Shown here piece after piece: positions 7,692 through 16,879 of a DNA stretch of 39,301 bases. Each line of letters opens with the position of its first letter. Positions within the stretch are counted from its first letter, which is position 1. The position numbers and the translations under genes were made by a program. The notes under the pieces are model-generated. The model made no database searches, had not been told where the DNA came from, and saw only the letters and a program-made list of their open reading frames with translations. The DNA comes from CAYYJS01 sp964472315 (lineage in GTDB: Bacteria; Verrucomicrobiota; Kiritimatiellia; UBA8416): the NCBI GenBank assembly GCA_964472315.1, contig CAYYJS010000030.1, forward strand, positions 1 through 39,301, in the 5' to 3' direction.

Positions 7692-9402
7692 CCGTCTGCA
7701 GGCATTCTTCAACGGGCTGGGCACGGGCGCCTGGGCGTGGTTCATCCGCGGGGTTTTGGCGCTCTGTCTGATCGCGGCCGCGATGACGGCGCACGCGCGT
7801 CTGACGTTCCGCGGCTTGTGCCATCCGGCCGCCATGGAACAGGCCGAGATCGGCCGCGCGCTGGCGGCCGGGCGCGGCTTCGTGACGCGCACGGTGCGGC
7901 CGTTCGACCTGCAATGGCTTGCCCGCGGCGGGCGCGTCGTGTCCCTGGACCGCGTCCCGGTCACGCGCGTGGCCCCGCTCTACCCGGCGGTGTTGAGCGT
8001 GGTTCTGGCACCCGGCGCGACGCCGCCCGCGGCCGGGCGCGTCCATGCGCCCGAATGGCGCATCGTGGCGGCGGGCGGCGTGTTTACGGTGTTGACGGCC
8101 GTGTTCGTTTTCCTGCTGGGCGGAGCGCTCTTCGACTGGCGGACGGCTGGTCTGGCGGCCGCGGTCTACCTGGTCAGCGACCCCGTATTGCGCGCGTCGA
8201 CGTCGGGGCTGGCGGTGCCGCTGCTGACCTGTCTCTCCTCGCTGGCGGCGCTGACCGCGGTCCTCGGGTTGCGTCGCCACGACCGCGGTGCGCCCGCCTG
8301 GCAGTGGCTGCCGCTGGTCGCCGCTGCCGGGCTTGTTGCGGGGCTGGCGGTGCTGGCGGACTATGCGATGCTCATCTTCGCGGTCGTGCTGGCGGTATTC
8401 GTGGGCATCGAATTCCGGCAGTCACGCGCGGCGGCGGCGCCCGTGTTCGTGGTTTGCGCGCTTCTGGCGATCGGGCCGTGGGCCGTTCGGAATCAGCGTG
8501 TCATCGGCACCGTCTGCGGCACGGCGCCGTATGCGGTGCTGAACGACACGGTGGAGTATCCCGAGCGCAGTCTGGAACGTGCGGTCGCGCCCGATATTCA
8601 CAACGTACGCGCCTGGCGGAGCGTGCGCGCCAAGCTTGCGGCCGAACTCGGACCGCGGATCGGCACGGGGGTTGCCGCGATGGGCGGGGTCGGCGCGGCG
8701 CTTTTCATCCTGTCGCTCCTGCACGCATTCCGGGGTCGTGGCGCCGATACGCTCAAGTGGTCCGCGGCCGGCGGCATGGTTGCCTGTACGGTGGCCGCGG
8801 CGCTGGGTGGCGCGGCGCCGGACGGGCTGCACGCCGGACTGTCGTTATGGCCGGTGCTGGTAGTCATGGGTGTGGCCGCCATGCTGGCCGCGGCGGATCG
8901 CGAGGACGTCTTCGTGCCCTACTGGCATGGGCTGGTATGCACGGTTCTGGTCCTGTTGGCCGCGTTGCCGGCGGTCGCGCGGCTTGCCGGTCCGGTGCGC
9001 AGTCCCTACCCGCCTTACTATCCGCCGTTGCCGCATTATGTCGGGCGGCTGATGCTGCCGGGCGAGGCGATATGTTCGGATATTCCCGAGGCCGTGGCCT
9101 GGTATGGCGACCGTGCGGCGGTGCTGGTTCCCGAGAGCATCGATGGCCTGCAAGCGCTTCGCGCGCGGTGGCCCGACATCAATGCCGTCTACTTCACGTC
9201 CGTGACGGGCGATCGCCGCTTCACGTCCGAGCTTGTCGATGGGCGATGGGCCGACTGGCTGCCGCTGCTGCAGCGGCGCTATCCGGCCGGGTTTCCGTTC
9301 ACACACGGGATGGCGTTGCCGTCCGGGACCCGCGATCAGCTTTTCCTGACGGACCGCGATCGGTGGCATGCCCCGGGAGAGCCTGGCGCGGGGCCGCGAT
9401 AA
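7678..9402 (+). CDS. GT39/ArnT-like integral membrane glycosyltransferase
   Basis: A 574-residue polytopic membrane protein. After a short cytoplasmic end there is a helix (about 24-42), a first loop with family-like features (M-E-Q-A-EIGRAL-A-GRGF) and about ten more hydrophobic helices, then a soluble C-terminal part (ICSDIPEAVAWYGDR) of the type found in dolichyl/polyprenyl-phosphate-sugar dependent transferases. These move a sugar from a lipid carrier to protein or lipid on the outer face of the inner membrane. The ATG at 7678 follows a GAGGAG site and overlaps the regulator by 14 nt. Position between regulator and pilT suggests pilin or surface glycosylation, which is only an inference; the usual D/E catalytic pair cannot be assigned with certainty. 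Confidence 0.7.
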   Translation: MMPGDRLQAFFNGLGTGAWAWFIRGVLALCLIAAAMTAHARLTFRGLCHPAAMEQAEIGRALAAGRGFVTRTVRPFDLQWLARGGRVVSLDRVPVTRVAPLYPAVLSVVLAPGATPPAAGRVHAPEWRIVAAGGVFTVLTAVFVFLLGGALFDWRTAGLAAAVYLVSDPVLRASTSGLAVPLLTCLSSLAALTAVLGLRRHDRGAPAWQWLPLVAAAGLVAGLAVLADYAMLIFAVVLAVFVGIEFRQSRAAAAPVFVVCALLAIGPWAVRNQRVIGTVCGTAPYAVLNDTVEYPERSLERAVAPDIHNVRAWRSVRAKLAAELGPRIGTGVAAMGGVGAALFILSLLHAFRGRGADTLKWSAAGGMVACTVAAALGGAAPDGLHAGLSLWPVLVVMGVAAMLAAADREDVFVPYWHGLVCTVLVLLAALPAVARLAGPVRSPYPPYYPPLPHYVGRLMLPGEAICSDIPEAVAWYGDRAAVLVPESIDGLQALRARWPDINAVYFTSVTGDRRFTSELVDGRWADWLPLLQRRYPAGFPFTHGMALPSGTRDQLFLTDRDRWHAPGEPGAGPR

Positions 9403-9408
9403 AGGTGC

Positions 9409-9438
9409 TTGGCATTTGCCGGTGACACTCGGTAGGAT
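9409..9438 (+). promoter_or_regulatory. Possible sigma-70 promoter for the pil operon
   Basis: TTGGCA (9409-9414, 5 of 6) and TAGGAT (9433-9438, 4 of 6) with an 18-nt spacer lie in the 97-nt gap before pilT. This would let the pilus genes be transcribed independently of the kinase/regulator genes. Confidence 0.4.
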
Positions 9439-9499
9439 GAAGCGCGCCCCGGGGTATGGGTATGTGGGGTGTGGACTTCATTGAGGAGGAGAACAGGGC

Positions 9500-10576
9500 G
9501 TGGCAATACCGGATATTCGGACCTTGGTCGGCATGATGCGCGAGCGGGGGGCGTCGGACTTGATTCTGACGGTGGGGACGGCCTCCCAGTTTCGGGTCAA
9601 CGGCGAGTTGTGCCCCGAGGGTGACCCGGTGGTGCCGGGCGATACGTTGGCGCTTGCCAAGAACCTGTTGAACGGCGAGCAGTTGCAGCGGCTGCTCACG
9701 GCGCGCAGTTTCGACATGTCCGGTTTCGTACCGGATGTGGCCCGGTTCCGCGCGAACCTGTACTACCAGCGTGGAACGCTGGCGCTGGCGATCCGGCTGA
9801 TCCCTTTCCAAATCCCGTCGTTCGAGGAGCTTGGCGTTCCCCCGATCGCCAAGGAGTTCGCGACACGCCCGCATGGGTTGGTGCTGATCACGGGGCCGGC
9901 CGGCAGCGGCAAGTCGACCACGCTGGCCGCGATGATCGATCACATCAACCATACGCAGCGCAAGCATGTGGTCTGTATCGAAGACCCGATCGAATATGTG
10001 CATCAGCACCGGATGAGCGTAGTCGACCAGCGCGAAGTCGGCGCCGATGCGCATTCGTTCGCCGAGGCGCTGCGTAGCGTCTTCCGTCAGTCGCCGGACG
10101 TCATCATGGTGGGCGAGTTGCGGGATCTCGAGACCATCCAACTGGCGCTGACGCTGGCCGAGACCGGACATCTGATTCTCGGCACGCTGCACACGCAGGA
10201 CACGACGCACGCCGTCAGCCGCGTCATCGATGTGTTTCCGACCGATCAACAACAGCAGGTCTACACGCAACTCTCGCTGGCGTTGGTGGGGATCATCGCG
10301 CAGATCCTGGTACCGACGTCGGACGGCGGCCGGCGGGTGCTGGCCTGCGAGGTCCTTAACGTCGATAGCGGCATCAGCAACCTGATTCGGGAGAAGCAGT
10401 CGCAGCAGATCTATTCGGCCATTCAGACGGGACGGTCCTTGGGCATGTACACGATGAACGACTCGCTGGCGGGGTTGTGTCGTGCCGGTCGCATTTCGAA
10501 GGAGATGGCGTTGCGCATGTCGCCGCGGCCGTCCGAGATATCGCGCGTTTTACGAGGGACGGGGCATCAGATATAG
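9500..10576 (+). CDS. pilT: Type IV pilus retraction ATPase PilT
   Basis: A 358-residue hexameric motor ATPase that depolymerises pili at the cytoplasmic side of the inner membrane. Visible motifs: Walker A GPAGSGKST (132-140), Asp box IEDPIEYVH (160-168), Walker B DVIMVGELRD (200-209), His box GHLILGTLHT (223-232), and LIRE within SGISNLIRE, matching the AIRNLIRE motif of retraction ATPases with two changes. Length and order fit PilT rather than the longer PilB. GTG start with an AGGAGGAG ribosome-binding site. First gene of the pilus operon. Confidence 0.93.
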   Translation: MAIPDIRTLVGMMRERGASDLILTVGTASQFRVNGELCPEGDPVVPGDTLALAKNLLNGEQLQRLLTARSFDMSGFVPDVARFRANLYYQRGTLALAIRLIPFQIPSFEELGVPPIAKEFATRPHGLVLITGPAGSGKSTTLAAMIDHINHTQRKHVVCIEDPIEYVHQHRMSVVDQREVGADAHSFAEALRSVFRQSPDVIMVGELRDLETIQLALTLAETGHLILGTLHTQDTTHAVSRVIDVFPTDQQQQVYTQLSLALVGIIAQILVPTSDGGRRVLACEVLNVDSGISNLIREKQSQQIYSAIQTGRSLGMYTMNDSLAGLCRAGRISKEMALRMSPRPSEISRVLRGTGHQI

Positions 10577-10592
10577 CATGAGGAGGTCGGAC

Positions 10593-12725
10593 GTGACAGA
10601 ATTACGGTATCGGTGGCGTGGAGCGGCCCTTGGCATGGTCATGGGTGCGGTGGTGTCGGCGACGTGTTCCGGGCTCCGGGCGGATGACGGCGCCGGGACG
10701 GTGGCGCCGCCGCCGGGCGAGGCACCGCCGGCGGTGCACATGGAGACGGGAACCGTCGTGGTAGCGGAGGCTGCCGCCGTGGCGGCGTCGCCGGGAGTGC
10801 CCGCGTTGACGATCGCTATGCCGCCCGCGCCAGGCGACGAGTTGTCGCAGTTGCCCGTGGACACCGTGGATGCCGTGCCGGTTTCCACGGGAGCCGTGCC
10901 CGTGGTCGACATGCCGGTTGTCGACCCCACGGGGACCGTTGTCGGGGCCGTGTCGGATGACGCCCCGGCCTATTCCGACCGCGTGTCGTTGAGTTTCGCG
11001 GAGGGGGCGAGTATCGACGAAGTGCTGACGGCCTTTTCGCTGCAGACGGGCAAGGGCATCGTCCTCGGCCCCGAAGTGACCGGCCAGGTCATGCTGCGAC
11101 TGCGCAACGCGCCGTGGGAAGAAGCGTTGCGGGTGATCCTCGAGCCTTACGGGTACGGCTACAAGGCGATCGGCGACACGATCGTCGTGAGCAAGCTGGA
11201 GCAGCGTGCGATCACCGAGTCGCTCGAATCCCTCCAGTCCCGCGTCTTTACGCTCAAGTATCTGGATGCGTTCGGCGTGAAGGACATGATCGAAGCGCAA
11301 CTGTCGAAACGCGGCAGTCTGACGACGCTGACGATACGAGGTCAGCGCGGCTGGGAATATGCATCGGCCGAGAAGGGCGCGGTCAGCGGCAGCGGGGCGG
11401 ACAGCGGGAAGCGTGTGCGGATGCAGGAGGATGAGAGTCAGCGCGAAGTCGAGCGGCAGCGCAGCCGGACGATCGTCGTCACCGATGTCGCATCGGTGCT
11501 CGAACGTATCGAGGGCTTGCTATCGGCCGTGGACATCATGCCGGTGCAGGTGCTGATCGAAGCGCGTTTCGTCGAAGTCGATCACGGCGTTTTGCAGGAC
11601 CTGGGTGTACAGTTCGGCACGGGCCGCGGCGGGGTCACTTCGTCCGGTCCCACGCCGGTCAACGTGACGACCGACGGTAATCTGGTGGGCGTTGGTGTCC
11701 AGCAGTCCGGCGGCGCGGTGGCGCCTTCCGCGTTCGCGCCGAACAGCCTCGAACTGAAGAACAAGCAGCCGTTCAATGCCGGGCTGACGCTGTTGTTCCA
11801 GAAGCTCGATCCCACGCAGTTCGAGGTCATGCTGCACATGCTTGAGGAAGACAACTATCTGAACGTGCTCTCCGCGCCGCGCATCCTGACGTTGAACAAT
11901 CAGGAGGCGACCATCATGGTCGGCACCAAGTATCCGATCATCCGCACCGACGTGTCGGGCGACACCGGGACGGCGTCGACGAGCATCGACTACTGGCAGG
12001 ACATCGGTATCCAGCTCAACGTCGTGCCCCAGATCTGCGAGCGGGAGCACATCCGCATGGTGATCCATCCGGCCGTCACCGCGCAGATCGGAACCGTATC
12101 GGGACGAACCGTTACCGGCACCGGCGGCACGGTCATCCCGTCGACCGACTATCCGGTGCTGTCGACGCGCGAGACGGAAACGCAGATCATCCTGCGCAGC
12201 GGCGAAATGCTGGCGATTGGCGGACTCCTGAAAGACGAGGAACGCAAGACGGAGTTCAAGGTTCCGTTTCTGGGGGATATTCCTTTGCTGGGATGGCTGT
12301 TCCGGCGCGAGACGACGAGCATGAAGAAGCTGGATCTCGTCATCTTCCTGACCGCCACGATCGTGCCGCCGGAGGAAGCCGTGACGCTCGGCGAGAGCCC
12401 GCGCATGCAGCAGTTGCGCGACCTGCGCGCGGACAGCCAGGCCGCGACGGTCGACGCCGTCGCGCAGGCGGCTGACATCGATCAGCGGACGGTGGTCGAT
12501 ACCGTCAAGGCCGTCGGCACCGAAGAGAAGGTTCTCGAGGGCGACGATCGGATCGCCATCAGCGAGCAGGACCGGCGCGACGCGGCCTGGCGCGAGGATG
12601 AGCGCCAGAAGGAAGAGCTCATCCGGCGGCTACAGGAACAGCGCAAGGCGTTTGTCGAGACGCTGCGCGGCATCGCGGAAAAAGCGCCTCCGGGCGCGAG
12701 CCCGCCGCCGCCGCCGGCGATGTGA
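10593..12725 (+). CDS. pilQ: Outer-membrane secretin (PilQ/GspD-like)
   Basis: A 710-residue secretin forming the gated ring through which the pilus or pseudopilus passes the outer membrane. A signal peptide (about 1-30, ending GLRA) is followed by an Ala/Val/Pro-rich linker (31-127), an STN domain (128-200), an N1-like domain (about 215-315) with a charged insert, and the secretin core (about 318-640; LSAPRILTLNNQEA, GLLKDEERKTEFKVPFLGDIP is the typical end). A charged tail and a PPPPPAM end follow. I chose the GTG at 10593 because AGGAGG lies 6 nt ahead; an ATG at 10578 would place that site inside the gene. AMIN domains typical of many PilQ are not evident, so GspD is equally possible. Confidence 0.92.
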   Translation: MTELRYRWRGAALGMVMGAVVSATCSGLRADDGAGTVAPPPGEAPPAVHMETGTVVVAEAAAVAASPGVPALTIAMPPAPGDELSQLPVDTVDAVPVSTGAVPVVDMPVVDPTGTVVGAVSDDAPAYSDRVSLSFAEGASIDEVLTAFSLQTGKGIVLGPEVTGQVMLRLRNAPWEEALRVILEPYGYGYKAIGDTIVVSKLEQRAITESLESLQSRVFTLKYLDAFGVKDMIEAQLSKRGSLTTLTIRGQRGWEYASAEKGAVSGSGADSGKRVRMQEDESQREVERQRSRTIVVTDVASVLERIEGLLSAVDIMPVQVLIEARFVEVDHGVLQDLGVQFGTGRGGVTSSGPTPVNVTTDGNLVGVGVQQSGGAVAPSAFAPNSLELKNKQPFNAGLTLLFQKLDPTQFEVMLHMLEEDNYLNVLSAPRILTLNNQEATIMVGTKYPIIRTDVSGDTGTASTSIDYWQDIGIQLNVVPQICEREHIRMVIHPAVTAQIGTVSGRTVTGTGGTVIPSTDYPVLSTRETETQIILRSGEMLAIGGLLKDEERKTEFKVPFLGDIPLLGWLFRRETTSMKKLDLVIFLTATIVPPEEAVTLGESPRMQQLRDLRADSQAATVDAVAQAADIDQRTVVDTVKAVGTEEKVLEGDDRIAISEQDRRDAAWREDERQKEELIRRLQEQRKAFVETLRGIAEKAPPGASPPPPPAM

Positions 12726-12747
12726 GCGGGTTACGGGGAATCAGACC

Positions 12748-14463
12748 ATGGGTGCACGTGCTCCAAGAATCGGCGACCTCCTGCTCGATATCGGACGATT
12801 GACGCCCGAGCAGCTCGAACGCGCCGTCGAACAGCAGCGCCACACGGGGCGCGTGCTCGGCGAGGTGCTGGTCGATCTCGGGTACGTGACCACCGACGAT
12901 CTGGCCCATGCCCTTGCCCGGCAGCTCAATGTGCCGTATTTCGCGCTCGACGAGGGCTTCTCGCTGGAACCCGAGGAGGTGCGGCTCATTCCCGAGCGCA
13001 TCGCGCGCAAGTTCTGCCTGATCCCGGTGCGCAAAGGCGACTCGCCCGTGCTGACGATTGTCATGCGCGACCCGCTCGACATCGAAGCGATCGACACCAT
13101 CCGTTCCCTCACCAATCTCGAGATCCAGAAGGCCGTCTCCTCCGAGGACCGGATCCGGGCCGTGATCGACAAGTACTACCGCGCGGATGCGTATGTCGAG
13201 CGCAGCATCCAGGATTTGGTCGCGCTCGAGCGGGCCGACGACGAGCCGACGTTCGACGCGGTATTCGACGCCGACCAGTTGCGGCACATCGCCAACGATG
13301 CGCCGGTTGTGCGTTTCGTCAACTTGCTCCTCATGCAGGCGGTCCGCGACAGGGCCAGCGACATCCATTTCGAGCCCGGCGAGCACGATGTCGCGATACG
13401 CCTGCGCGTCGACGGGCGGTTGCGCGATGTGACGCCGCCACCCAAGCGTCTGTACGATGCCATCGTCACGCGCGTGAAGATTCTGTCGGACATGGATATC
13501 GCCGAACGCCGGCTGCCGCGCGACGGACGGTTCAAGTTCAACATGCAGGGCCGCCCGATCGACGTGCGCGTGTCCTCGCTGCCGGAAGTGCATGGCGAGA
13601 AGATCGTGCTGCGCATACTCGACCGCAACGCGCTGATCGTCGACCTGAACGCCATCGGTTTCAGTCCCGGCACGGTCGAGAAGTTCGAGCAGGTTCTGCG
13701 TATGCCGCACGGGATCGTATTGCTCACCGGACCGACCGGCAGCGGCAAGACCACCACGCTGTATAGTGCTCTGAACATGCTCAAGAGCCGCGAGCGCAAC
13801 ATCCAGACCGTCGAAGACCCCGTCGAGTACCTGATCGCCGGCATCAACCAGATGCAGATCAAATCGGCGGTCGGACTGGACTTCGCGAGTGCCCTGCGCT
13901 CGATTCTTCGCCAGGACCCGGATGTGATTCTGATCGGCGAAATCCGCGATCTGGAGACGGCGCGCATCGCCATGCGCGCCGCGATGACCGGGCACCTCGT
14001 GCTGAGCAGTCTGCACACCAACGACGCCCCGTCCGCGTTCTCGCGACTGCGCGACATCGGCGTCGAGCCGTACCTGATCGCCGCCACGGTGCGCGCCGTG
14101 ATTTCGCAACGGCTCGTGCGTATGGTCTGTACGGAGTGCAAAGTGCCGAAGGTCGACCGCACGGACGATGTGCGCGTGCTGTCGCGCTATTTTCCCGACG
14201 CCGGGACGTGGGTGCTGCAGCACGGGACCGGCTGCGAGAAGTGCGGCCGCGCGGGGTATCGTGGACGAACGGCCATCGTGGAGTTTCTCCGGGCCTCCGA
14301 GGCGATCGCCGGACTTGTCCAGAATCAGGTCAGTGACCGCCAGGTACGGGATAAGGCGATCGAGGAAGGGATGGACACGCTGTTGCTGAGCGGCTTCCAT
14401 CGTGTGAAGGCGGGCGTGACAACGCTCGAGGAAGTGCTGAGCGTCTGTGCGCTGACGGAGTGA
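12748..14463 (+). CDS. pilB: Type IV pilus assembly ATPase (PilB/GspE)
   Basis: A 571-residue extension ATPase. The N-terminal MshEN/GspE-N-type region (about 5-150; LGEVLVDLGYVT) is followed by the motor core: Walker A GPTGSGKTT (328-336), Asp box VEDPVEY, Walker B PDVILIGEIRD, His box LVLSSLHTNDA, and a zinc site made of C461/C464 and C496/C499. It powers pilin addition together with the platform protein encoded next. The MshEN region in this family often binds cyclic-di-GMP, fitting the PilZ gene at the operon's end. ATG start 22 nt after the secretin stop, with a GGGGA site. Confidence 0.95.
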   Translation: MGARAPRIGDLLLDIGRLTPEQLERAVEQQRHTGRVLGEVLVDLGYVTTDDLAHALARQLNVPYFALDEGFSLEPEEVRLIPERIARKFCLIPVRKGDSPVLTIVMRDPLDIEAIDTIRSLTNLEIQKAVSSEDRIRAVIDKYYRADAYVERSIQDLVALERADDEPTFDAVFDADQLRHIANDAPVVRFVNLLLMQAVRDRASDIHFEPGEHDVAIRLRVDGRLRDVTPPPKRLYDAIVTRVKILSDMDIAERRLPRDGRFKFNMQGRPIDVRVSSLPEVHGEKIVLRILDRNALIVDLNAIGFSPGTVEKFEQVLRMPHGIVLLTGPTGSGKTTTLYSALNMLKSRERNIQTVEDPVEYLIAGINQMQIKSAVGLDFASALRSILRQDPDVILIGEIRDLETARIAMRAAMTGHLVLSSLHTNDAPSAFSRLRDIGVEPYLIAATVRAVISQRLVRMVCTECKVPKVDRTDDVRVLSRYFPDAGTWVLQHGTGCEKCGRAGYRGRTAIVEFLRASEAIAGLVQNQVSDRQVRDKAIEEGMDTLLLSGFHRVKAGVTTLEEVLSVCALTE

Positions 14464-14474
14464 TGGGATAAGGC

Positions 14475-15716
14475 ATGGAGAACTACGTCTATACCGCGAG
14501 GGACGCCGATGGCAGTGTCGTCGAGGCATCGATTCGCGCCGAGTCGCGGCACGGGGCCATCTCGGAGTTGCGCGGGCGCGGGTTCACGGTGGTCGAGTTG
14601 GACGAGGTCAGCGAGGCGCGGCGCGTCGAGAAGGCCATCCGGCGCGGGGGCCGCGGACCGTGGCGGCTGTTCGGGCGGCGCGTGCGCGCGGCCGAGATGG
14701 CGGTCCTGTGCCGGCAGTTGGCGATTTCCACGAGTGCCGGCGTGCCGTTGCGCGAAGCGTTGGAGTCGATGGTCGGCGATCTCGATCATGTCTTTCTGCG
14801 CGATACGCTTGGCGATGTCGTGGCCAAGCTGCACGAGGGCAACTCGTTCTCGGCGGCCCTCGCGCGCCATCCGCGCGTGTTCAATGACCTCTTCGTGGCG
14901 CTCGTGCGTTCGGCCGAAGAGTCCGGGAGTCTGCCGAAAACGCTGGTCCACCTGTCCGAATCCCTTGAGCGGCGCGAGCGACTGACGCGGAAGATCAAGA
15001 GCATCACGGCCTATCCCGCGTTCGTCGGCGCGTTCTTCGTGCTGATCTGCGCGGCGATGACGCTGTTCGTGCTCCCGAGCTTTCAGGAAACCCTGTCCAG
15101 TCTGACCTCGCGCGAACTGCCCGCCCTGACCCGCATCGTCTTCGGCCTGAACCGCGCGATGATTACGAACCTGCCGGCGCTCGCCGTGGCGGTGGCCGGC
15201 CTGGTAGCGGCGTTTACGCTGTACCGGCGCAGCCCCTCCGGGCGCTATCAGCTTGACGCCTTGAAACTCGGATTGCCGGTGATCGGACGCTCCCTGCGCA
15301 AGATGTCCGTTGCCCGGTTCTGTCAGAACCTGGCCATCATGGTCAATGGCGGGGTGCCGATCACCCACGCCATGGAGATCGCGTCGCGCGTCTGCGGGAA
15401 TCGGATCCTGGAAGACGCGCTGATGATCGCGCGGCAGAAGATCATTGCCGGGTCGGACATTTCCACCAGTCTCGCGGAGCGGCAAGTGTTCCCGAACCTC
15501 GTCACCCGGATGGTCCGCGTCGGCGAGACCTCGGGGCGGTTGCCGGAAGTGCTCGAACAGGTCGCCAAGGCGTACGAAGACGAGGTGGAGGGTGAAGTCA
15601 CGATGTTGACGTCGCTCCTTGAACCGGTGCTGATCTGTCTCTTCGGTGGCTTCATTCTGATCCTTGTACTGGCCATCTATTTGCCTGTCTTTACCATGAG
15701 TCGGGGCGTAGAGTGA
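14475..15716 (+). CDS. pilC: Inner-membrane platform protein (PilC/GspF)
   Basis: A 413-residue inner-membrane protein with two GspF domains (about 75-195 and 275-400) and three membrane helices (near 180, 230 and the C-terminus, ILILVLAIYLPVF). It couples the PilB and PilT motors to the growing pilus. Motifs such as LCRQLAISTSAGVPLREAL and the repeated FCQNLAIMVNGGVPITHAM show the internal duplication. It starts 11 nt after pilB. Length and end (LEPVLI...YLPVFTM) are typical for the family. Confidence 0.95.
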   Translation: MENYVYTARDADGSVVEASIRAESRHGAISELRGRGFTVVELDEVSEARRVEKAIRRGGRGPWRLFGRRVRAAEMAVLCRQLAISTSAGVPLREALESMVGDLDHVFLRDTLGDVVAKLHEGNSFSAALARHPRVFNDLFVALVRSAEESGSLPKTLVHLSESLERRERLTRKIKSITAYPAFVGAFFVLICAAMTLFVLPSFQETLSSLTSRELPALTRIVFGLNRAMITNLPALAVAVAGLVAAFTLYRRSPSGRYQLDALKLGLPVIGRSLRKMSVARFCQNLAIMVNGGVPITHAMEIASRVCGNRILEDALMIARQKIIAGSDISTSLAERQVFPNLVTRMVRVGETSGRLPEVLEQVAKAYEDEVEGEVTMLTSLLEPVLICLFGGFILILVLAIYLPVFTMSRGVE

Positions 15717-15861
15717 GCGTGTCGGCGAAGCGTGGGCCGGGGCGGGTGCGTAATCCGATCCCGTGGAATGAAGGAGGTGCACGAACGGAGGGCGGCGAAG
15801 TGGGCGTTGGCGGGGGGATGACCGGATGTCGGGGAGTAACAGCATGCAAGGAGAAAAGACA

Positions 15862-16311
15862 GTGACGAAGAGCAATCGAAAGAGCGGTTTCACGTTGGTC
15901 GAGTTGATGGTGGTGGCGGTGATCGTGGCGATTCTCGCCGCGGTGGCGATTCCTCTGATGAGCGGCAATCGAAACCGCGCGATCGCGACCGAAGCCGAAG
16001 CCGGCCTGGGTACGATCCGTACGGCGCTGCGCGCGATGTTCGCGCAGAGCAACGCCTACAACGTCAACCTGGATGGAGCGGCGATCGCGGTCGGCGGCGT
16101 GGCGGGTGTGGTTCCGGGCATCCGCGCCGGCGACCTGTTGGGGCGCTACTTCGACGACTCGGACTATTCGATCACGGCCATCGGCGCGGCGACTTATGCC
16201 CTGCGGTGCGGCGGAAACAGCGCGGCGTCGACAGCGCCCGTCAAGGCGCAGGCCAACGGCATCGTGATCACCATGAACCAGGACGGCACGATTACCCGTG
16301 CGGGGATATGA
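15862..16311 (+). CDS. pilA: Type IV pilin / major pseudopilin, copy 1
   Basis: A 149-residue prepilin. The short leader MTKSNRKSG is cut after Gly9 to give mature FTLVELMVV..., with Glu at position 5 as required for assembly, followed by the hydrophobic alpha-1 helix. The globular head is small, with a single Cys (ALRCGG). I chose the GTG at 15862 because AAGGAG lies 8 nt before it and the leader length fits; upstream ATGs would add an unusually long leader. Copy 2 follows at once, with about 90% identity in the mature part (14 differences in 140). A gap of 145 nt after pilC holds no other gene. Confidence 0.95.
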   Translation: MTKSNRKSGFTLVELMVVAVIVAILAAVAIPLMSGNRNRAIATEAEAGLGTIRTALRAMFAQSNAYNVNLDGAAIAVGGVAGVVPGIRAGDLLGRYFDDSDYSITAIGAATYALRCGGNSAASTAPVKAQANGIVITMNQDGTITRAGI

Positions 16312-16358
16312 TTCGCGCCGCGGGTGGGCAGTTAAAAGACAAGGAGGAGGACAACGGT

Positions 16359-16808
16359 ATGCAGGCGAATGGAAAGAAGAGTGGTTTCACGTTGGTCGAG
16401 TTGATGGTGGTGGCGGTGATCGTGGCGATTCTCGCCGCGGTGGCGATTCCTCTGATGAGCGGGAATCGAAACCGTGCGATCGCGACCGAAGCCGAGTCCG
16501 GGTTGGGCACGATCCGCACGGCGTTGCGCACCATGTTCGCGCAGACCGGCGCCTACAACGAGGATCTGAACGGAGCGGCGATCGCGGCCGGCGGCGTGGC
16601 GGGCGTGGTTCCGGGCATCCGTGCGGGCGACCTGTTGGGACGCTACTTCGATGACTCGGACTATTCGATTACGGCCATCGGCGCCACGACGTATGCCCTG
16701 CGGTGCGGCGGGAACAGCGCGGCGTCGACGGCGCCCGTCAAGGCGCAGGCCAACGGCATCGTGCTTACGATGGATCAGGCTGGTACGGTTACTCGCGCCG
16801 GACTGTAG
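16359..16808 (+). CDS. pilA: Type IV pilin / major pseudopilin, copy 2
   Basis: A 149-residue paralogue of the gene just upstream, same length, leader MQANGKKSG, then the same first helix. Differences from copy 1 fall mostly in two patches of the head: around QTGAYNEDLNG (QSNAYNVNLDG in copy 1) and the C-terminal strands. A strong AAGGAGGAGG ribosome-binding site precedes the ATG and is better than that of copy 1. The near identity also at DNA level in the 5' half points to a recent duplication or ongoing gene conversion. Confidence 0.95.
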   Translation: MQANGKKSGFTLVELMVVAVIVAILAAVAIPLMSGNRNRAIATEAESGLGTIRTALRTMFAQTGAYNEDLNGAAIAAGGVAGVVPGIRAGDLLGRYFDDSDYSITAIGATTYALRCGGNSAASTAPVKAQANGIVLTMDQAGTVTRAGL

Positions 16809-16833
16809 ACGGCGATACCCGATGAATGGTTGG

Positions 16834-16859
16834 GGCGGGCCGCCGTCGGGCGGCCCGCC
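16834..16859 (+). terminator. Perfect GC-rich hairpin after the pilin pair
   Basis: An 11-bp perfect stem GGCGGGCCGCC with loop GTCG, 25 nt after the second pilin and 20 nt before pilM. No T-tract follows, so full intrinsic termination is doubtful. It more likely stabilises the pilin mRNA or causes partial termination, which would keep pilin levels above those of the assembly proteins. Confidence 0.5.
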
Positions 16860-16879
16860 ATTCCGGCAGGTGAGACAAG

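Noticed and set aside
15819..15865. 15-codon frame overlapping the first pilin start
   Set aside because: No good ribosome-binding site and no sign of a leader peptide; chance occurrence is likely.
14325..16052. 575-codon minus-strand open frame opposite pilC and the pilin
   Set aside because: Shadow of the coding strand; no recognisable family, and it crosses several clear plus-strand genes.
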